Source: Georgenia sp. SYP-B2076 (GTDB lineage: Bacteria; Actinomycetota; Actinomycetes; Actinomycetales; Actinomycetaceae). Taken from it: DNA of 64,000 bases. The stretch's first letter is position 1. Each line of letters starts with the position of its first letter. This document shows positions 26,729 to 35,725 of this stretch, piece by piece. Below the pieces are notes generated by a model, which was given only the letters and a program-made list of their open reading frames with translations, did not search any database and was not told where the DNA came from. The stretch is from positions 248,001 through 312,000 of the forward strand of contig NZ_RXOZ01000022.1 in assembly GCF_003991205.1 (NCBI RefSeq), given 5' to 3'. Position numbers and translations under genes: made by a program.

Positions 26729-27547
26729 ATGCCGGTTGGTAGCGAGACGATGATCGAGCGTGTTGTTCGTGTCCTCGAGGTGTTCGGCCCAGGAGAGCGC
26801 TCTCTGTCGGCGTCGGACATCGCCCGGCGGGCGAGGCTGCCCGTCCCGACGGCACACCGCATCGTGGGCGACCTAGTTCGCTCCGGCTTGCTGGAACGCG
26901 AACCGGATCGCCGGGTCCGGGTGGGCCTACGCCTGTGGGAGCTTGCGACCCGCTCGTCCAGCGCACTCTCCCTGCGCGAGATTGCGCTGCCCTTCATGGA
27001 AGACCTTCACGCCGTGGTCAAGCAGCACACGCAGCTTTCCGTGCTGGACAGGAACGATGTCCTCTATATCGAGAAGCTCTCCTCGAGACACACGAGTGCA
27101 ACGAATCTGGCCGGCCCCGGAACCCGCCTCCCGGCCCTCGCATGCGCACCAGGGATCGTTCTCGCCGCCTTCTCCTCACCGGCAACCCAGGAGGAGCTGC
27201 TCACGACCGGGAGGATCACGGTGTTCAACAAGGAGACTGTCGTGGATCGCACCACCCTCCGGGGGATCGTTGCCGAGACGCGACGAACCGGTTACGCCCT
27301 GGCGCCGGGATGGATACACGCCGACACAACAGGTCTGGCAGTGCCCATTCTCGGCGCGGGCTCGACTGCCATCGCCGCGCTGTCGGTCACCACACCCCGC
27401 GGCGTCGCGGAACAGCTCACGCTCCTGCCCGCCCTGAGCACAACGGCACGCGTCATCGCCCGAGCGGTGCGCGCGGAGAACCAACCGCTTGATCCGCGGC
27501 TGAACCTGCTCAGGCAGCAGATCCGCCGCGCGACCGGGGCCAGCTAA
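26729..27547 (+). CDS. IclR-family transcriptional regulator
   Basis: Regulator of 272 aa. The helix-turn-helix spans about residues 25-50 (LSASDIARRARLPVPTAHRI), followed by the wing and an effector-binding domain with TRLPALACAPGIVLAAF. A GGAGGTG site precedes ATG 26729. It is divergent from the transporter and flavoprotein genes and convergent with the VOC operon. The most likely targets are the palindromes at 26232-26316. The effector is unknown. Confidence 0.88.
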   Translation: MPVGSETMIERVVRVLEVFGPGERSLSASDIARRARLPVPTAHRIVGDLVRSGLLEREPDRRVRVGLRLWELATRSSSALSLREIALPFMEDLHAVVKQHTQLSVLDRNDVLYIEKLSSRHTSATNLAGPGTRLPALACAPGIVLAAFSSPATQEELLTTGRITVFNKETVVDRTTLRGIVAETRRTGYALAPGWIHADTTGLAVPILGAGSTAIAALSVTTPRGVAEQLTLLPALSTTARVIARAVRAENQPLDPRLNLLRQQIRRATGAS

Positions 27548-27552
27548 ACCGC

Positions 27553-27584
27553 GGGGCACGCGCGTACGGTTTCGTGCGTGCCCC
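27553..27584. terminator. Hairpin between convergent genes
   Basis: GGGGCACGC at 27553-27561 pairs perfectly with GCGTGCCCC at 27576-27584. It lies 6 bases after the IclR stop and 38 bases from the stop of the convergent VOC gene. That is the expected place for a bidirectional terminator, although no T-run is present. Confidence 0.5.
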
Positions 27585-27621
27585 GGCAAGGAGTCGCGAG
27601 ACCGGGCAGCTCGCGGCTCTG

Positions 27622-28602
27622 TCAGTAAGGAAGTTCGCGGATGAACCGCCACTGCATTCCGAACGCCTCCTCCGGCTCGATCGTGACAGCTCCGTCGCTG
27701 GGACGGCGCGGCGTCAGGCCGACACGCGCCAGATGGGAGGCGGCTGCATCGAGGTCCGCTACCTCGAGGCTGATGCCAAGGTAGTAGTCGCTCCCCCCGG
27801 ACACCTTCGCCTCCAGCTCGCTGCCCGCGTCCGGGACGGCGAACTCGACGACGGCGTCACCCAGCGCTACGAACGTGCTCTCCGCGCCAAGCTCGCCATT
27901 TCGGCTCTGGGCTAGAACATGGCCCTCCGCAGCCTCGACGTACAGCTTCTTCGCACGTTCAACATCTTCCGTGACGATCGTGTGGTGCGAGCTGCGCACA
28001 ATACCGAGAGGGTCGCCGGGGTCGACCGGGGTCCTCGTCCATCCGGGTCGGAGACGCGGGTCGGCCTTGCGCGAGTAGTACTCGCGATGCCGCTCCCCGA
28101 GCTCCTCGAACTCGTGCCGCATCCCGGCCTGCTCCGGGAACGTGAACCCCACGAGAATGTCGGGCGCGATCGACGACGTGGGCACATTCTCGGGCGTGAT
28201 GACCTGCCCCTTCTGGTCGTGGGCCGGAAACCCGAACGCCGCGAGCCGGTCGAATGTGGCAACGGCGTCGTCGGTGTACCATCCGATCCCGATCATGCCG
28301 TCCGGAACACCCTCGTACCGGGACTGGCCGGCCAGCGCACCGCGGGCGTGCAACTCGGGGCAAAGAACCACAAAATGGAAGTCCTTGATGAACATGAAGA
28401 ACGAGTAGTTGACGGGATAGTCGGGCTGAAGCAGGTCCAGGTCCAGGGTTTCCTCCCAACGCAGGTCGGGAAGCTCGAACACCCGGTTGAACCACTCTCG
28501 GGCGGCCTCAAGATCATGGACGCCGAGCGTGGGGTGGTAGAGGGCGAAGACGCTCGGGCTCGTCCTATCGTCGGGACGAATCACGGGTGAGACGGTTGTC
28601 AT
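27622..28602 (-). CDS. Two-domain VOC-superfamily protein (glyoxalase/dioxygenase fold), copy 1
   Basis: Protein of 326 aa built from two vicinal-oxygen-chelate modules. The first starts with YHPTLGVHDLEAAREWF, the second with SSHHTIVTEDVERAKKLY. The His in each opening strand and a Glu near the end (FIRELPY) could be metal ligands. VOC proteins include extradiol dioxygenases, glyoxalases and epimerases, and the motifs here do not single one out. It is the last gene of a leftward operon and is paralogous to the gene at 30049-30987. An isomerase or ring-opening role in the island's pathway is inference. Confidence 0.75.
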   Translation of the reverse strand: MTTVSPVIRPDDRTSPSVFALYHPTLGVHDLEAAREWFNRVFELPDLRWEETLDLDLLQPDYPVNYSFFMFIKDFHFVVLCPELHARGALAGQSRYEGVPDGMIGIGWYTDDAVATFDRLAAFGFPAHDQKGQVITPENVPTSSIAPDILVGFTFPEQAGMRHEFEELGERHREYYSRKADPRLRPGWTRTPVDPGDPLGIVRSSHHTIVTEDVERAKKLYVEAAEGHVLAQSRNGELGAESTFVALGDAVVEFAVPDAGSELEAKVSGGSDYYLGISLEVADLDAAASHLARVGLTPRRPSDGAVTIEPEEAFGMQWRFIRELPY

Positions 28603-28878
28603 GGTTGCGCTCCTGTTGCTGGGATCTGCGAGGGCTGTGCGGATCTATGGTCGCCTGCGACAGCGCGAGTAAAGGGGCTCGTTGCTGCGCGCGGCGCGGC
28701 CGAGGCTTGACGGGGTGATTCCTTCCGCACGCAGCACGACGAATTGTTGTTCGGTTCGGTGCGCGTCGTGTCATCGCACCGACGTCCCCCAACATTGCCT
28801 AAGGGAACGGATTCCACCTAGGGCTCTTCTCACTGATCGAGAGCGGTCTGGGTGTCGGGCCGTCCGGCTTTGCGGTGG

Positions 28879-29709
28879 TCATTCGAGCCCGATGTCAGAG
28901 AGCGGCCGCCAATCAGCGATCTCCTCCGACAGTTCGGCCCGCTTTTTCTCCCATGCGGCAATGGCGTCGCTACCGAGCGGCATGTGTGTCGGAGGGTGCT
29001 CTGCCGTGGCGACCGTGTAGACCGCTTCCGCAGCCTTCCTGGGGTCACCAGGCTGTGAGTGGTTGCTCTCCCGGACCCACGCGCGGTGGCTGGCACCTGC
29101 CGGTGTCGGTTCGTAGTCAGCGATGCGGGAGGTCGCCTCCCGCAGGGACGACGCGTCGAGGAAGTCCGTTCGCAAGCCGCCTGGCTCTACGACGGTTGTG
29201 TGGATCCCCAGGGAGACGAGCTCGCCCGACAGCGCCTCGCTCAGGCCCTCGAGCGCGAACTTCGTTGCGCTGTACATCCCCGCCCCCGGGGTGCCGCGGA
29301 AGCCCGACATGGAACCGATGTTGATGATGCGGCCCGTCCGCCGCGTCCTGAAGTGCGGGAGGACCTCGCGAATGGCGTTCAGTGCGCCGAAGAAGTTGAC
29401 GTCGAAGACTGCGCGCGCCTCGGAGTCGGAGATCTCCTCGACTGCGCCGCGAAGGTGACGGCCCGCATTGTTGACGAGGACGTCAATCTTGCCGAACCGT
29501 TCCAGACCCGCAGCCACGGCTCGCGCTGTCGACGCTGCATCGGTCACGTCGAGGGCTGCCGGCAGCAACGCGCGCGGGATGTCACCGACCCCCAGGATCG
29601 ATGATGGATCTCGCATCCCCGCGATGACGTTGTCCCCGTGCTCCAGCGCGACGCGGACGAGCTGGGCCCCCAACCCTCGCGACGCTCCGGTGATCAGCCA
29701 GGTCCGCAT
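28879..29709 (-). CDS. Short-chain dehydrogenase/reductase
   Basis: SDR of 276 aa starting MRTWLITGASRGLGAQLV, with the nucleotide motif TGASRGLG, NNAG, catalytic Ser in INIGSMSG and MYSATK for the Tyr/Lys pair. The subgroup, with WLITGASRG and a long C-terminal tail, includes reductases annotated as retinol- or steroid-type without proof of substrate. The start codon lies inside the end of the YciI gene (16-base overlap), so the pair is coupled. A degraded relative lies at 42780-42911. Confidence 0.83.
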   Translation of the reverse strand: MRTWLITGASRGLGAQLVRVALEHGDNVIAGMRDPSSILGVGDIPRALLPAALDVTDAASTARAVAAGLERFGKIDVLVNNAGRHLRGAVEEISDSEARAVFDVNFFGALNAIREVLPHFRTRRTGRIINIGSMSGFRGTPGAGMYSATKFALEGLSEALSGELVSLGIHTTVVEPGGLRTDFLDASSLREATSRIADYEPTPAGASHRAWVRESNHSQPGDPRKAAEAVYTVATAEHPPTHMPLGSDAIAAWEKKRAELSEEIADWRPLSDIGLE

Positions 29710-30023
29710 GGGCTCTGGCCATTCCCTTCTGGCACGAGGCCCTGGGAGAACGCACCCCAGTTGGGTGTCCACTCCGTGACGACGGTGCCGTGAATTGCTC
29801 CGGCCTCGGCGAAGGGATCCTTCGCCAGTTCGTCCTCCATCTCCTCGAGGGATGCGGCGCTGAGCACCAGGAGTGCGCCCGACTTGTCCGCGAACACGCC
29901 GGCCCCCAAGATCCGGCCCTCCTCGTCGAACCTCCTCAGCCAGCCGCGGTGCTGATCGAGTAGCTCCGCCCGGGTCTCCGCCTTCTCAGGTCCATAGCTG
30001 TACGTCACAGCAAATATCGCCAC
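29694..30023 (-). CDS. YciI-like protein
   Basis: Small alpha/beta ferredoxin-fold protein of 109 aa. The first strand MAIFAVTYSYGP, the conserved RAELLDQHRGWL and KSGALLVLSAAS, and the acidic DPFAEAGA motif match the YciI family, which is structurally related to muconolactone isomerase and has a conserved His/Asp pair. No activity is established. In this operon with VOC and SDR genes it may handle a lactone or similar intermediate. Confidence 0.78.
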   Translation of the reverse strand: MAIFAVTYSYGPEKAETRAELLDQHRGWLRRFDEEGRILGAGVFADKSGALLVLSAASLEEMEDELAKDPFAEAGAIHGTVVTEWTPNWGAFSQGLVPEGNGQSPCGPG

Positions 30024-30048
30024 AGCGAGTCCTCCCTGACGTCGTGTT

Positions 30049-30987
30049 CTATTGGCCGTCGTTCTCGGTGAAGGTCCACCGGACGCCCATGGTCTCCGGC
30101 GGCATGGTGGACAACGAGCCGTTCGTCCGCTCGTAACTCACGCCCTGCTTGGCGAGGTGACTCGCTACTTTGTCGACATCCACCACCTGGAACGTCATGC
30201 CCACGTAGCTGTCGCCGCTGGCCGGCTCACCCGTGAAGAGGTCGGTCACGGTGCCCGAGCGGGGCCGGGCGAACTGGAGTACCGAGTCGGCGAACTCGAT
30301 GAGGACGCTGTCTGCGTCCCAAGTCTCATCCGGGCCCCGGCGCCGGATCTTTCCCCGGAACACCTCCGTGTACAGGCGCTCGGCCCGTTCTAGGTCGGGG
30401 GTGAGAATGGTGTGGTGCAGGTGGCGGACCACACCGAGCGGGTCGGAGGCGCTCACCGGCGGGAGCGACCAGCCGGGATCGAGACGTGGGTCGCCCACGC
30501 GCGAGTAGAACTCGCGATGCTGCTCCCCCATCTCCAGGAACTCGTAGGTCAGTCCGGTGTCCTCAGGCAGCGTCCAGAGGATGTAGCAGTCGTCGGCGAG
30601 GTGCGAGACGGGCAGAATGCCGCCCTCGACGAGCGCGCCCTCCTGGTCACGGACGCGGACACCATGGGCGACCAGGTGGCGCGCGACCTCGCGAGCGTCC
30701 TCGGCGTACCACGCGATGTCTACAAGGCCCTCACCCTGCGGATACAGGGCCTCCTTCCCTCCCGGAAGGGTCAGCAGCTTCGGGGACAGGACGTCCAGCA
30801 CGACGTCGCCGAGGTGGATGAAGATGGAGTACTCCGTCGGGTAGTCCGCGTTGATCTTGGAGAAGTCGTACTTTTCTTCCCACCGGATGCCGCGCCTTCC
30901 GAACACCCGCTGGAACCACTCCGTTGCCTGCGGGAGATCGTCAACGATGAGAGTCGGGTGGAACATCATCGGTACCTGATAGCTCAT
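30049..30987 (-). CDS. Two-domain VOC-superfamily protein (glyoxalase/dioxygenase fold), copy 2
   Basis: Protein of 312 aa with the same two-module plan as the gene at 27622-28602. Module one opens MMFHPTLIVDDLPQATEWF, module two LHHTILTPDLERAERLY, and the C-terminus is GVRWTFTEN. Both copies share REFYSR/REYYSR and RPGW/DPGW-type linker motifs between modules, so they are paralogs that diverged well before this cluster took its present form. GAGGAG lies upstream of ATG 30987. It is the first intact gene of the VOC/YciI/SDR operon. Confidence 0.75.
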   Translation of the reverse strand: MSYQVPMMFHPTLIVDDLPQATEWFQRVFGRRGIRWEEKYDFSKINADYPTEYSIFIHLGDVVLDVLSPKLLTLPGGKEALYPQGEGLVDIAWYAEDAREVARHLVAHGVRVRDQEGALVEGGILPVSHLADDCYILWTLPEDTGLTYEFLEMGEQHREFYSRVGDPRLDPGWSLPPVSASDPLGVVRHLHHTILTPDLERAERLYTEVFRGKIRRRGPDETWDADSVLIEFADSVLQFARPRSGTVTDLFTGEPASGDSYVGMTFQVVDVDKVASHLAKQGVSYERTNGSLSTMPPETMGVRWTFTENDGQ

Positions 30988-31022
30988 GCCTTGTTCTCCT
31001 CGTCCTTGTGTTGCGTGATGCC

Positions 31023-31400
31023 CTAGTTGGGCGTGACGACGTTGCCGCCGCAGACGGACAGGCACTGTCCCGTCACGTACGACGACATGTCGCCCGACAG
31101 GAACTCGACCGCCTTCGCGATGTCGTCCGGTTGGCCGAACCGTCGCAGGGGGATGCGCAGGAGGTCCTCCTCGGTGCCGAGGTTGCGTGCCCTCGCCTGC
31201 GCGGCGACCCGGGCGGAGTATGTGATGCCCGGCGAGACACAGTTGGCTCGAATGCCGTCCGGCCCGAGCTCCGTCGCCAGGCTGCGGGTGTATTGCAGCA
31301 CGGCCATCTTCGCGAAGCCGTAGTGAGACAGGACTCCGTCAGGCAGCGTGGCGATGGCGCAATAGTTGGAGCTGGGTCCGCCGCGGTTTCCGCGCTCATG
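31023..31400 (-). pseudogene. SDR gene with internal deletion
   Basis: The ATG at 31400 has AGGAG upstream and looks like a true gene start, but after about 15 codons the sequence jumps to the catalytic region of an SDR in another frame. That part reads SSNYCAIATLPDGVLSHYGFAK and continues to the terminal ITGQ-like YVTGQCLSVCGGNVV. The catalytic Ser and YGFAK remain. The cofactor-binding half, some 140 residues, is missing. A shorter product of 94 aa could start at MAVLQYTRS but would lack cofactor binding. It was the first gene of the VOC operon. Confidence 0.6.
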
Positions 31401-31888
31401 GCAGTTCTCCTAACATCACTCACAGAAGTTCTTTCAGGTCGCGCCCATTCGGCCGTCCGCACCTCGGCCGCTTACGTTCGCGCCCGGCGGGCTAGGCGTC
31501 GACCGAGATAGAGGCGAGCTTCACCACAAACAGCCAAGAAGTAATTCCTGCGGTGATCGGCGTGAAGTAGAGGAACACCATTGCCGTAGTTTGATGTCGG
31601 AAGCCACGCCGCTTCTCCTCTGCAGTACCGGGAAGTATCACAGCCTGCTGCGTCGGCGAACTTTCCGTCCCTGCGTTCCCGTGGCAGCGCCAATGCTGAA
31701 ACCATGGCAGTTGGGGGTTTGGTCCCACAAGGCGCGTTCTCGGTGGCTGAGAAGCGATCGCGACAGCTCCTGTTGTGACGCCGCGTCGGAGCGGCATTAG
31801 TTTGCAACGCGATGGGAAGGCCTACCAGCCGCAGCAGGTGGCCGCACCCATGACGTGTGGTGCGGCCACCTGCCAGCCTGGAGAGCGG
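31401..31888. other. Gap between two leftward operons
   Basis: This stretch appears less GC-rich than its surroundings and holds no recognised gene. A minus-strand frame of about 100 codons (31492-31797) ends in a hydrophobic segment but has no ribosome site and no family resemblance. The promoter of the VOC operon should lie near the 31400 end. Confidence 0.4.
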
Positions 31889-32923
31889 TCAGTCGAAGGT
31901 GACGACGGCGCGGCCCTTCACCGATGCGCCCTCGAGGGCTTGCAGTCCGTCCTCGATCTTGTCAAAGGGAAAATGGGTTGCGGCCATTTCGATCCGGCCG
32001 TCGCGGGCCAGAGCGACGATCTCGTTGAGGTCGGGCACGTTGAATCCACGGGTGTTGATGAACCCGGCGTTCATGGCGATCTTCTCCCAGCCCATGGGGA
32101 TCTCGCCGCCGCCGATGCCGGCGACCACCAGGCGCGCTCCCTGGCTGAGGATCTTCACGCCGGTGCCCATCGTCTCCGTGCGGCCGACGAAGTCGAACAC
32201 GCCGTCGACGCCCGCAGGCGCGAGCTCCAAAATGTTCTCGGCCGCGTTTTCGTCGGACAGGACCGTCTCGTGGGCACCCAGCCGTGCGGCGTCCTCCAGG
32301 CGGCCCCGAGCCGTGTCGACACCGATAATCCGGGTGCCGGAGAGCAGTCTGAGGTACTGCACCGCGTAGGCACCCAAACCACCGACGCCGATGACCACAG
32401 CGGTGCTGCCGGGCACCAGGAAGTCGAGCATCAGCTTGACCGCGTGATACGACGTCGCGGCAGCATCGGCGAGAGGTGCGGCCGTCACGGGGCTGAGCGT
32501 CCCGAGCTGGATGGCGTGCTTCGCCTCGATGAGGATGTACTCGGCGAGCCCGCCGTCATAGCCGACGCCGTACCCGGGGAGGCCGATGTTCCGGCACTGT
32601 TCATGCATACCGCGAGCGCATTTCTCGCAGTAGCCGCAGTAATACATGGAAGAGACCAGAACTCCGTCGCCCTCGGCGAACCCCTCGACGCTCGATCCCA
32701 CCTTGGTGACCCAGCCGGCGTTCTCATGACCGATCGTGAAGGGTGGGTCGGGCCAGAATCCCGACGGGCTCTTGATGATGTTCAGGTCTGTCCGACACAG
32801 CCCCGCGCCGGCCATCTTCACAAGCAACTGACCCGCGCCGGGCTCAGGGACGGAGACCTCGCGGTACTCAGGCGGCTTGCCCCACTCAACGATCTGGTAT
32901 GCCTGCATGCTTGCCATCGACAT
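31889..32923 (-). CDS. Zinc-dependent alcohol dehydrogenase (MDR family)
   Basis: NAD(P)-dependent alcohol dehydrogenase of 344 aa. The catalytic zinc ligands are Cys in GLCRTD and His-Glu in IGHEN. The structural zinc site has four cysteines in YYCGYCEKCARGMHEQC, and the nucleotide is bound at GVGGLGAYAVQ. MSMASMQAYQ gives three near-equivalent starts within 15 bases. It is the last gene of the leftward P450 run. It could oxidise the alcohol made by a P450 to an aldehyde or ketone, in parallel with or after the GMC oxidoreductase. Confidence 0.85.
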   Translation of the reverse strand: MSMASMQAYQIVEWGKPPEYREVSVPEPGAGQLLVKMAGAGLCRTDLNIIKSPSGFWPDPPFTIGHENAGWVTKVGSSVEGFAEGDGVLVSSMYYCGYCEKCARGMHEQCRNIGLPGYGVGYDGGLAEYILIEAKHAIQLGTLSPVTAAPLADAAATSYHAVKLMLDFLVPGSTAVVIGVGGLGAYAVQYLRLLSGTRIIGVDTARGRLEDAARLGAHETVLSDENAAENILELAPAGVDGVFDFVGRTETMGTGVKILSQGARLVVAGIGGGEIPMGWEKIAMNAGFINTRGFNVPDLNEIVALARDGRIEMAATHFPFDKIEDGLQALEGASVKGRAVVTFD

Positions 32924-33076
32924 CAGTCCAATCCGTTCGACGGTGCACCGCACAGCGACACCGCTCTTTGATCGTAGAACTTCGTCGGCGCACCTGGACC
33001 GCCCCAACCTCCGTTCGAGCCGGCGGCATCTGCCGTGAGGTTGAGCGAACGGACGGACCGGTAGTAGCACCGGGCG

Positions 33077-33763
33077 TCACGAGATGGCTTGGTGGTCCCG
33101 GTCCGCCTGGCGCAGCTCCGTCCGGATTCTCTCGGCAGATGTGGGCCGGGCGTCGGCGACGCCACCAGGTCCCATGTACGGGGCGACGTACGCGGGGGTG
33201 TCCCGTTGGAAGCGCCACCCCTCGGACAACGGGCCGGCGTCCACCGCGTCGTACCCCAGCCGGTCGAGCAGGTCGATCACCGCCGCCTTCGCGGCCTGGT
33301 CGTCGCCCGCGACCGGCAGGGCGGTTCGATCGTCCGAGCCGGCGGGACGGGCAAGCCGGGGCAGCGTGTCGGCAGCGATGCTGTTGAGACCCTTGACGAC
33401 CTTGGAGTTCGCCAGGTGCGCCTGCAGCAGCTCGCTCGTCGTCGTCGACGCGTCGTCGAGCTCGGGAATCTGCCCGTCGCGAGCGGGGTAGTAGTTGGTC
33501 GCGTCGATCACCACCTTGTCGGTGAAGGCTTCCACCGGTAGGTCGGCGCACGCCTTCAGGGGCACCGCCACGAGGACCACGCGCCCGTTCCGTGCGGCGT
33601 CGGCCGCAGAGCCCGCGCGTGCGTGCTCGCCGAGCTCGGAGACCGCATCCGCCAGGCTCTCCGGCCCTCGCGAGTTGCTCAGCACGACGTCAAATCCCGC
33701 CCGCACGGCCAGGCGTGCCACCGCCCTGCCGACGTTGCCGCTCCCGATGATTCCAATCGTCAT
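33077..33763 (-). CDS. NADP oxidoreductase, F420-dependent-reductase-like (NpdG-type fold)
   Basis: Protein of 228 aa with one Rossmann domain, MTIGIIGSGNVGRAVARLAVRAG, and LSNSRGPESL, a pattern that reads the 2'-phosphate of NADP. The middle contains VVIDATNYYPARDGQ, found in F420:NADP oxidoreductases and their non-F420 relatives. Strict F420 use cannot be shown. AGGAGACGGC precedes ATG 33763. It sits between the alcohol dehydrogenase and EthD-like genes, so it may exchange reducing equivalents for the P450 or dehydrogenase steps. Confidence 0.75.
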   Translation of the reverse strand: MTIGIIGSGNVGRAVARLAVRAGFDVVLSNSRGPESLADAVSELGEHARAGSAADAARNGRVVLVAVPLKACADLPVEAFTDKVVIDATNYYPARDGQIPELDDASTTTSELLQAHLANSKVVKGLNSIAADTLPRLARPAGSDDRTALPVAGDDQAAKAAVIDLLDRLGYDAVDAGPLSEGWRFQRDTPAYVAPYMGPGGVADARPTSAERIRTELRQADRDHQAIS

Positions 33764-33882
33764 GCCGTCTCCTGCCACGAGTACCTCCTGCCGTCCCCGC
33801 CTTGGGGACCGACCTCTTCTCGGACGACGGGATGCCACGAGAGTTACCTCCCGAGGCATCCCGCCTGCGAGCCCGGGTCTGC

Positions 33883-34275
33883 TCACTCCACGCCGACGGC
33901 AGCCTCTTCGCGGTGCGGCTCGCGAGGTGACGCCTCGGGGATCCAGGTGAACCGCTCCACATCGAAGATCTCGAAGTGGCTGCAGAACCCGATGTCGTCC
34001 TCGGCGGCCTCCAGCCATGCCGGCGAGTTGCCGATGTTCTGCTTGGACTCCTCGGAGTCGAACTGCATGACGACCAGGGCGTCGGGCTTGGGGGCGCCGC
34101 CGATGACTGGCCACCCCTCCTGGGCGTTGTTGTTCATGAACGTCTCGTACCAGACGAGGCCGGGGATCTTCTTCCCGATCTGTGCGTGCACGTCCTTGTA
34201 GTGCGTGCGGAACTCCTCGTACGTGGTGCCTGCCCAGCGGTAGACCTCGAAGGCGAGGTAGGGTCCGTCGGCCAT
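33883..34275 (-). CDS. EthD-like protein
   Basis: Protein of 130 aa with the EthD pattern: the Tyr/Trp-rich first strand, YEEFRTHYKDVHAQIGKKIPG, and the ending FCSHFEIFDVE. EthD is a small protein required with a P450 system (EthABCD) for ethyl tert-butyl ether use in actinobacteria; its exact role is not settled. Here it lies 85 bases after a P450 gene in an operon that also encodes ferredoxin and ferredoxin reductase, the same component set as ethABCD but in different order. GGAAGACACC precedes ATG 34275. Confidence 0.78.
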   Translation of the reverse strand: MADGPYLAFEVYRWAGTTYEEFRTHYKDVHAQIGKKIPGLVWYETFMNNNAQEGWPVIGGAPKPDALVVMQFDSEESKQNIGNSPAWLEAAEDDIGFCSHFEIFDVERFTWIPEASPREPHREEAAVGVE

Positions 34276-34360
34276 GGTGTCTTCCTTCTTTTGTGGTGTT
34301 TGGACTTGTGTTGGGGGCGTTCCGCTGGTTGCCCCGGCGGAGGTGAGTTCGGGACGGGCG

Positions 34361-35653
34361 TCAGGCCGGAGTGATCCGGACCGGCAGCGTCTTCGGTCCG
34401 GACAGGAAGTTGGCGGCCACGTACTGCGGCTCTCCGGCGAGCTCAACCTTCGCCAGACGCGGGATGAGCTCCTCGAGGAGGATGCGCATCTCGAGACGGG
34501 CGACGTGCTGCCCGATGCACTGGTGTGGGCCGTACCCGAACGCGATGTGCTTGTTGGGCTTGCGAGTGATGTCGAAGGTGTCGGGGTTCTCGAAGACCTC
34601 CTCGTCGCGGTTCGCGGAGGGGTAGAGCAGCATGACGCCGTCGCCCTGGAGGAGGGTCTGGCCCCTGAACTCGGTGTCCTCCTTGACGACACGGAAGAAG
34701 TGCTTGACGGGTGAGACCCAGCGGAGCGCCTCTTCGACGACCCCTGGCACGAGGCTGGGGTCGGCGCGGACGGCCTCGAGCTGCTCCGGATGGCGGCAGA
34801 ACTGCTCGATCGCGCCCGAGATCGTCGAGGACGTGGTGTCGTGCCCGGCGGTGGCGATGGCTACGTAGTAGCCGTTGACGAATGACTCGGGCAGGTATTC
34901 GCCGTCGACCTTGGCGTTGGCGATGATCGATGCGAGGTCGTCGGTCGGGTTCCGGCGGCGGTCGGCCGACAGGACGTTGAAGTAGTCGAAGAATTCCTGG
35001 AGCGTCGCCTTCCATGCCCGCGCGCTGGCGCCGTCGCTGTCGTCGACGTCGTCCCGCTTGGTGTCCTCGTCCGTGGTGCCGAACAGGCTCTGGGTGAGGT
35101 GCAGCATCCTGGGTTCGTCCTCGGGCGGGACGCCGAACAGGCTCATGATCACGCGGAGCGGGTAGTAGAGCGCGAAGTCCTTGACGATGTCTACCGTGCG
35201 CTCGCCTGTGATGAGGCGGTCGACGGCGCTCTTCGCCAGCGTGCGGATGTCCTCTTCCCGCTTGCGGACGTTCGCCGGCATGAACCACGCCGTCGTGACG
35301 TTCTTGATCTTGGTGTGCTCGGGCGCGTCCATGTAGGCGAGGGTGTCCTGGGTGCGCTTGTCGCCGTTGGTGGCGCGCATGTACTCCCGACCGGCCTTGT
35401 CGAGCAGGAACGGGTCGGCCATGGCGCTGGAGAAGATCTGCGGCGTCTTCTCGATCTCCATGATGTCGGCGTGCTTGGTCGCGAGCCACGTCCGGTCGTA
35501 GCCCTCGATGTGGGTGAGGCCGAACGGCTGGTTCTTCCTCAGCCAGGCCAGTGCGGGGTAGGTGATGTGTTCCTCGTCCGCGTAGGGCCCGGGGAGCATC
35601 ACGGCCTGCGCGAGGTCGTCCGGCACACGGGTGGAGCTGAGCAGATCTGTCAT
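34361..35653 (-). CDS. Cytochrome P450, CYP108-like (copy 1)
   Basis: Soluble P450 of 430 aa. The I-helix motif is ATAGHDTTSS with the oxygen-activating Thr near 273, the ExxR pair is E308-R311 and the heme cysteine is C379 in FGYGPHQCIG. The N-terminal region (YADEEHITYPALAWLRK, WLATKHADIM, DAPEHTKIKN) closely follows P450terp, CYP108A1, the alpha-terpineol hydroxylase. The substrate is therefore likely a terpenoid or similar small alicyclic alcohol, by inference. It needs an electron supply, which the ferredoxin and reductase genes in this operon provide. A paralog lies at 40550-41848; acidic DDVDDSDG at 201 is specific to this copy. Confidence 0.9.
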   Translation of the reverse strand: MTDLLSSTRVPDDLAQAVMLPGPYADEEHITYPALAWLRKNQPFGLTHIEGYDRTWLATKHADIMEIEKTPQIFSSAMADPFLLDKAGREYMRATNGDKRTQDTLAYMDAPEHTKIKNVTTAWFMPANVRKREEDIRTLAKSAVDRLITGERTVDIVKDFALYYPLRVIMSLFGVPPEDEPRMLHLTQSLFGTTDEDTKRDDVDDSDGASARAWKATLQEFFDYFNVLSADRRRNPTDDLASIIANAKVDGEYLPESFVNGYYVAIATAGHDTTSSTISGAIEQFCRHPEQLEAVRADPSLVPGVVEEALRWVSPVKHFFRVVKEDTEFRGQTLLQGDGVMLLYPSANRDEEVFENPDTFDITRKPNKHIAFGYGPHQCIGQHVARLEMRILLEELIPRLAKVELAGEPQYVAANFLSGPKTLPVRITPA

Positions 35654-35725
35654 CGTTGACGCCTTTCGGGTGCGTGGCCGGTGGCGGCTCGGGCCGCCAC
35701 CGGCCATCTCGTCAGGAGGTGCTGG

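Noticed and set aside
31492-31797. Membrane protein gene of about 100 codons
   Set aside because: Only one hydrophobic segment, no ribosome site and no recognisable family; it may be noise or a remnant.
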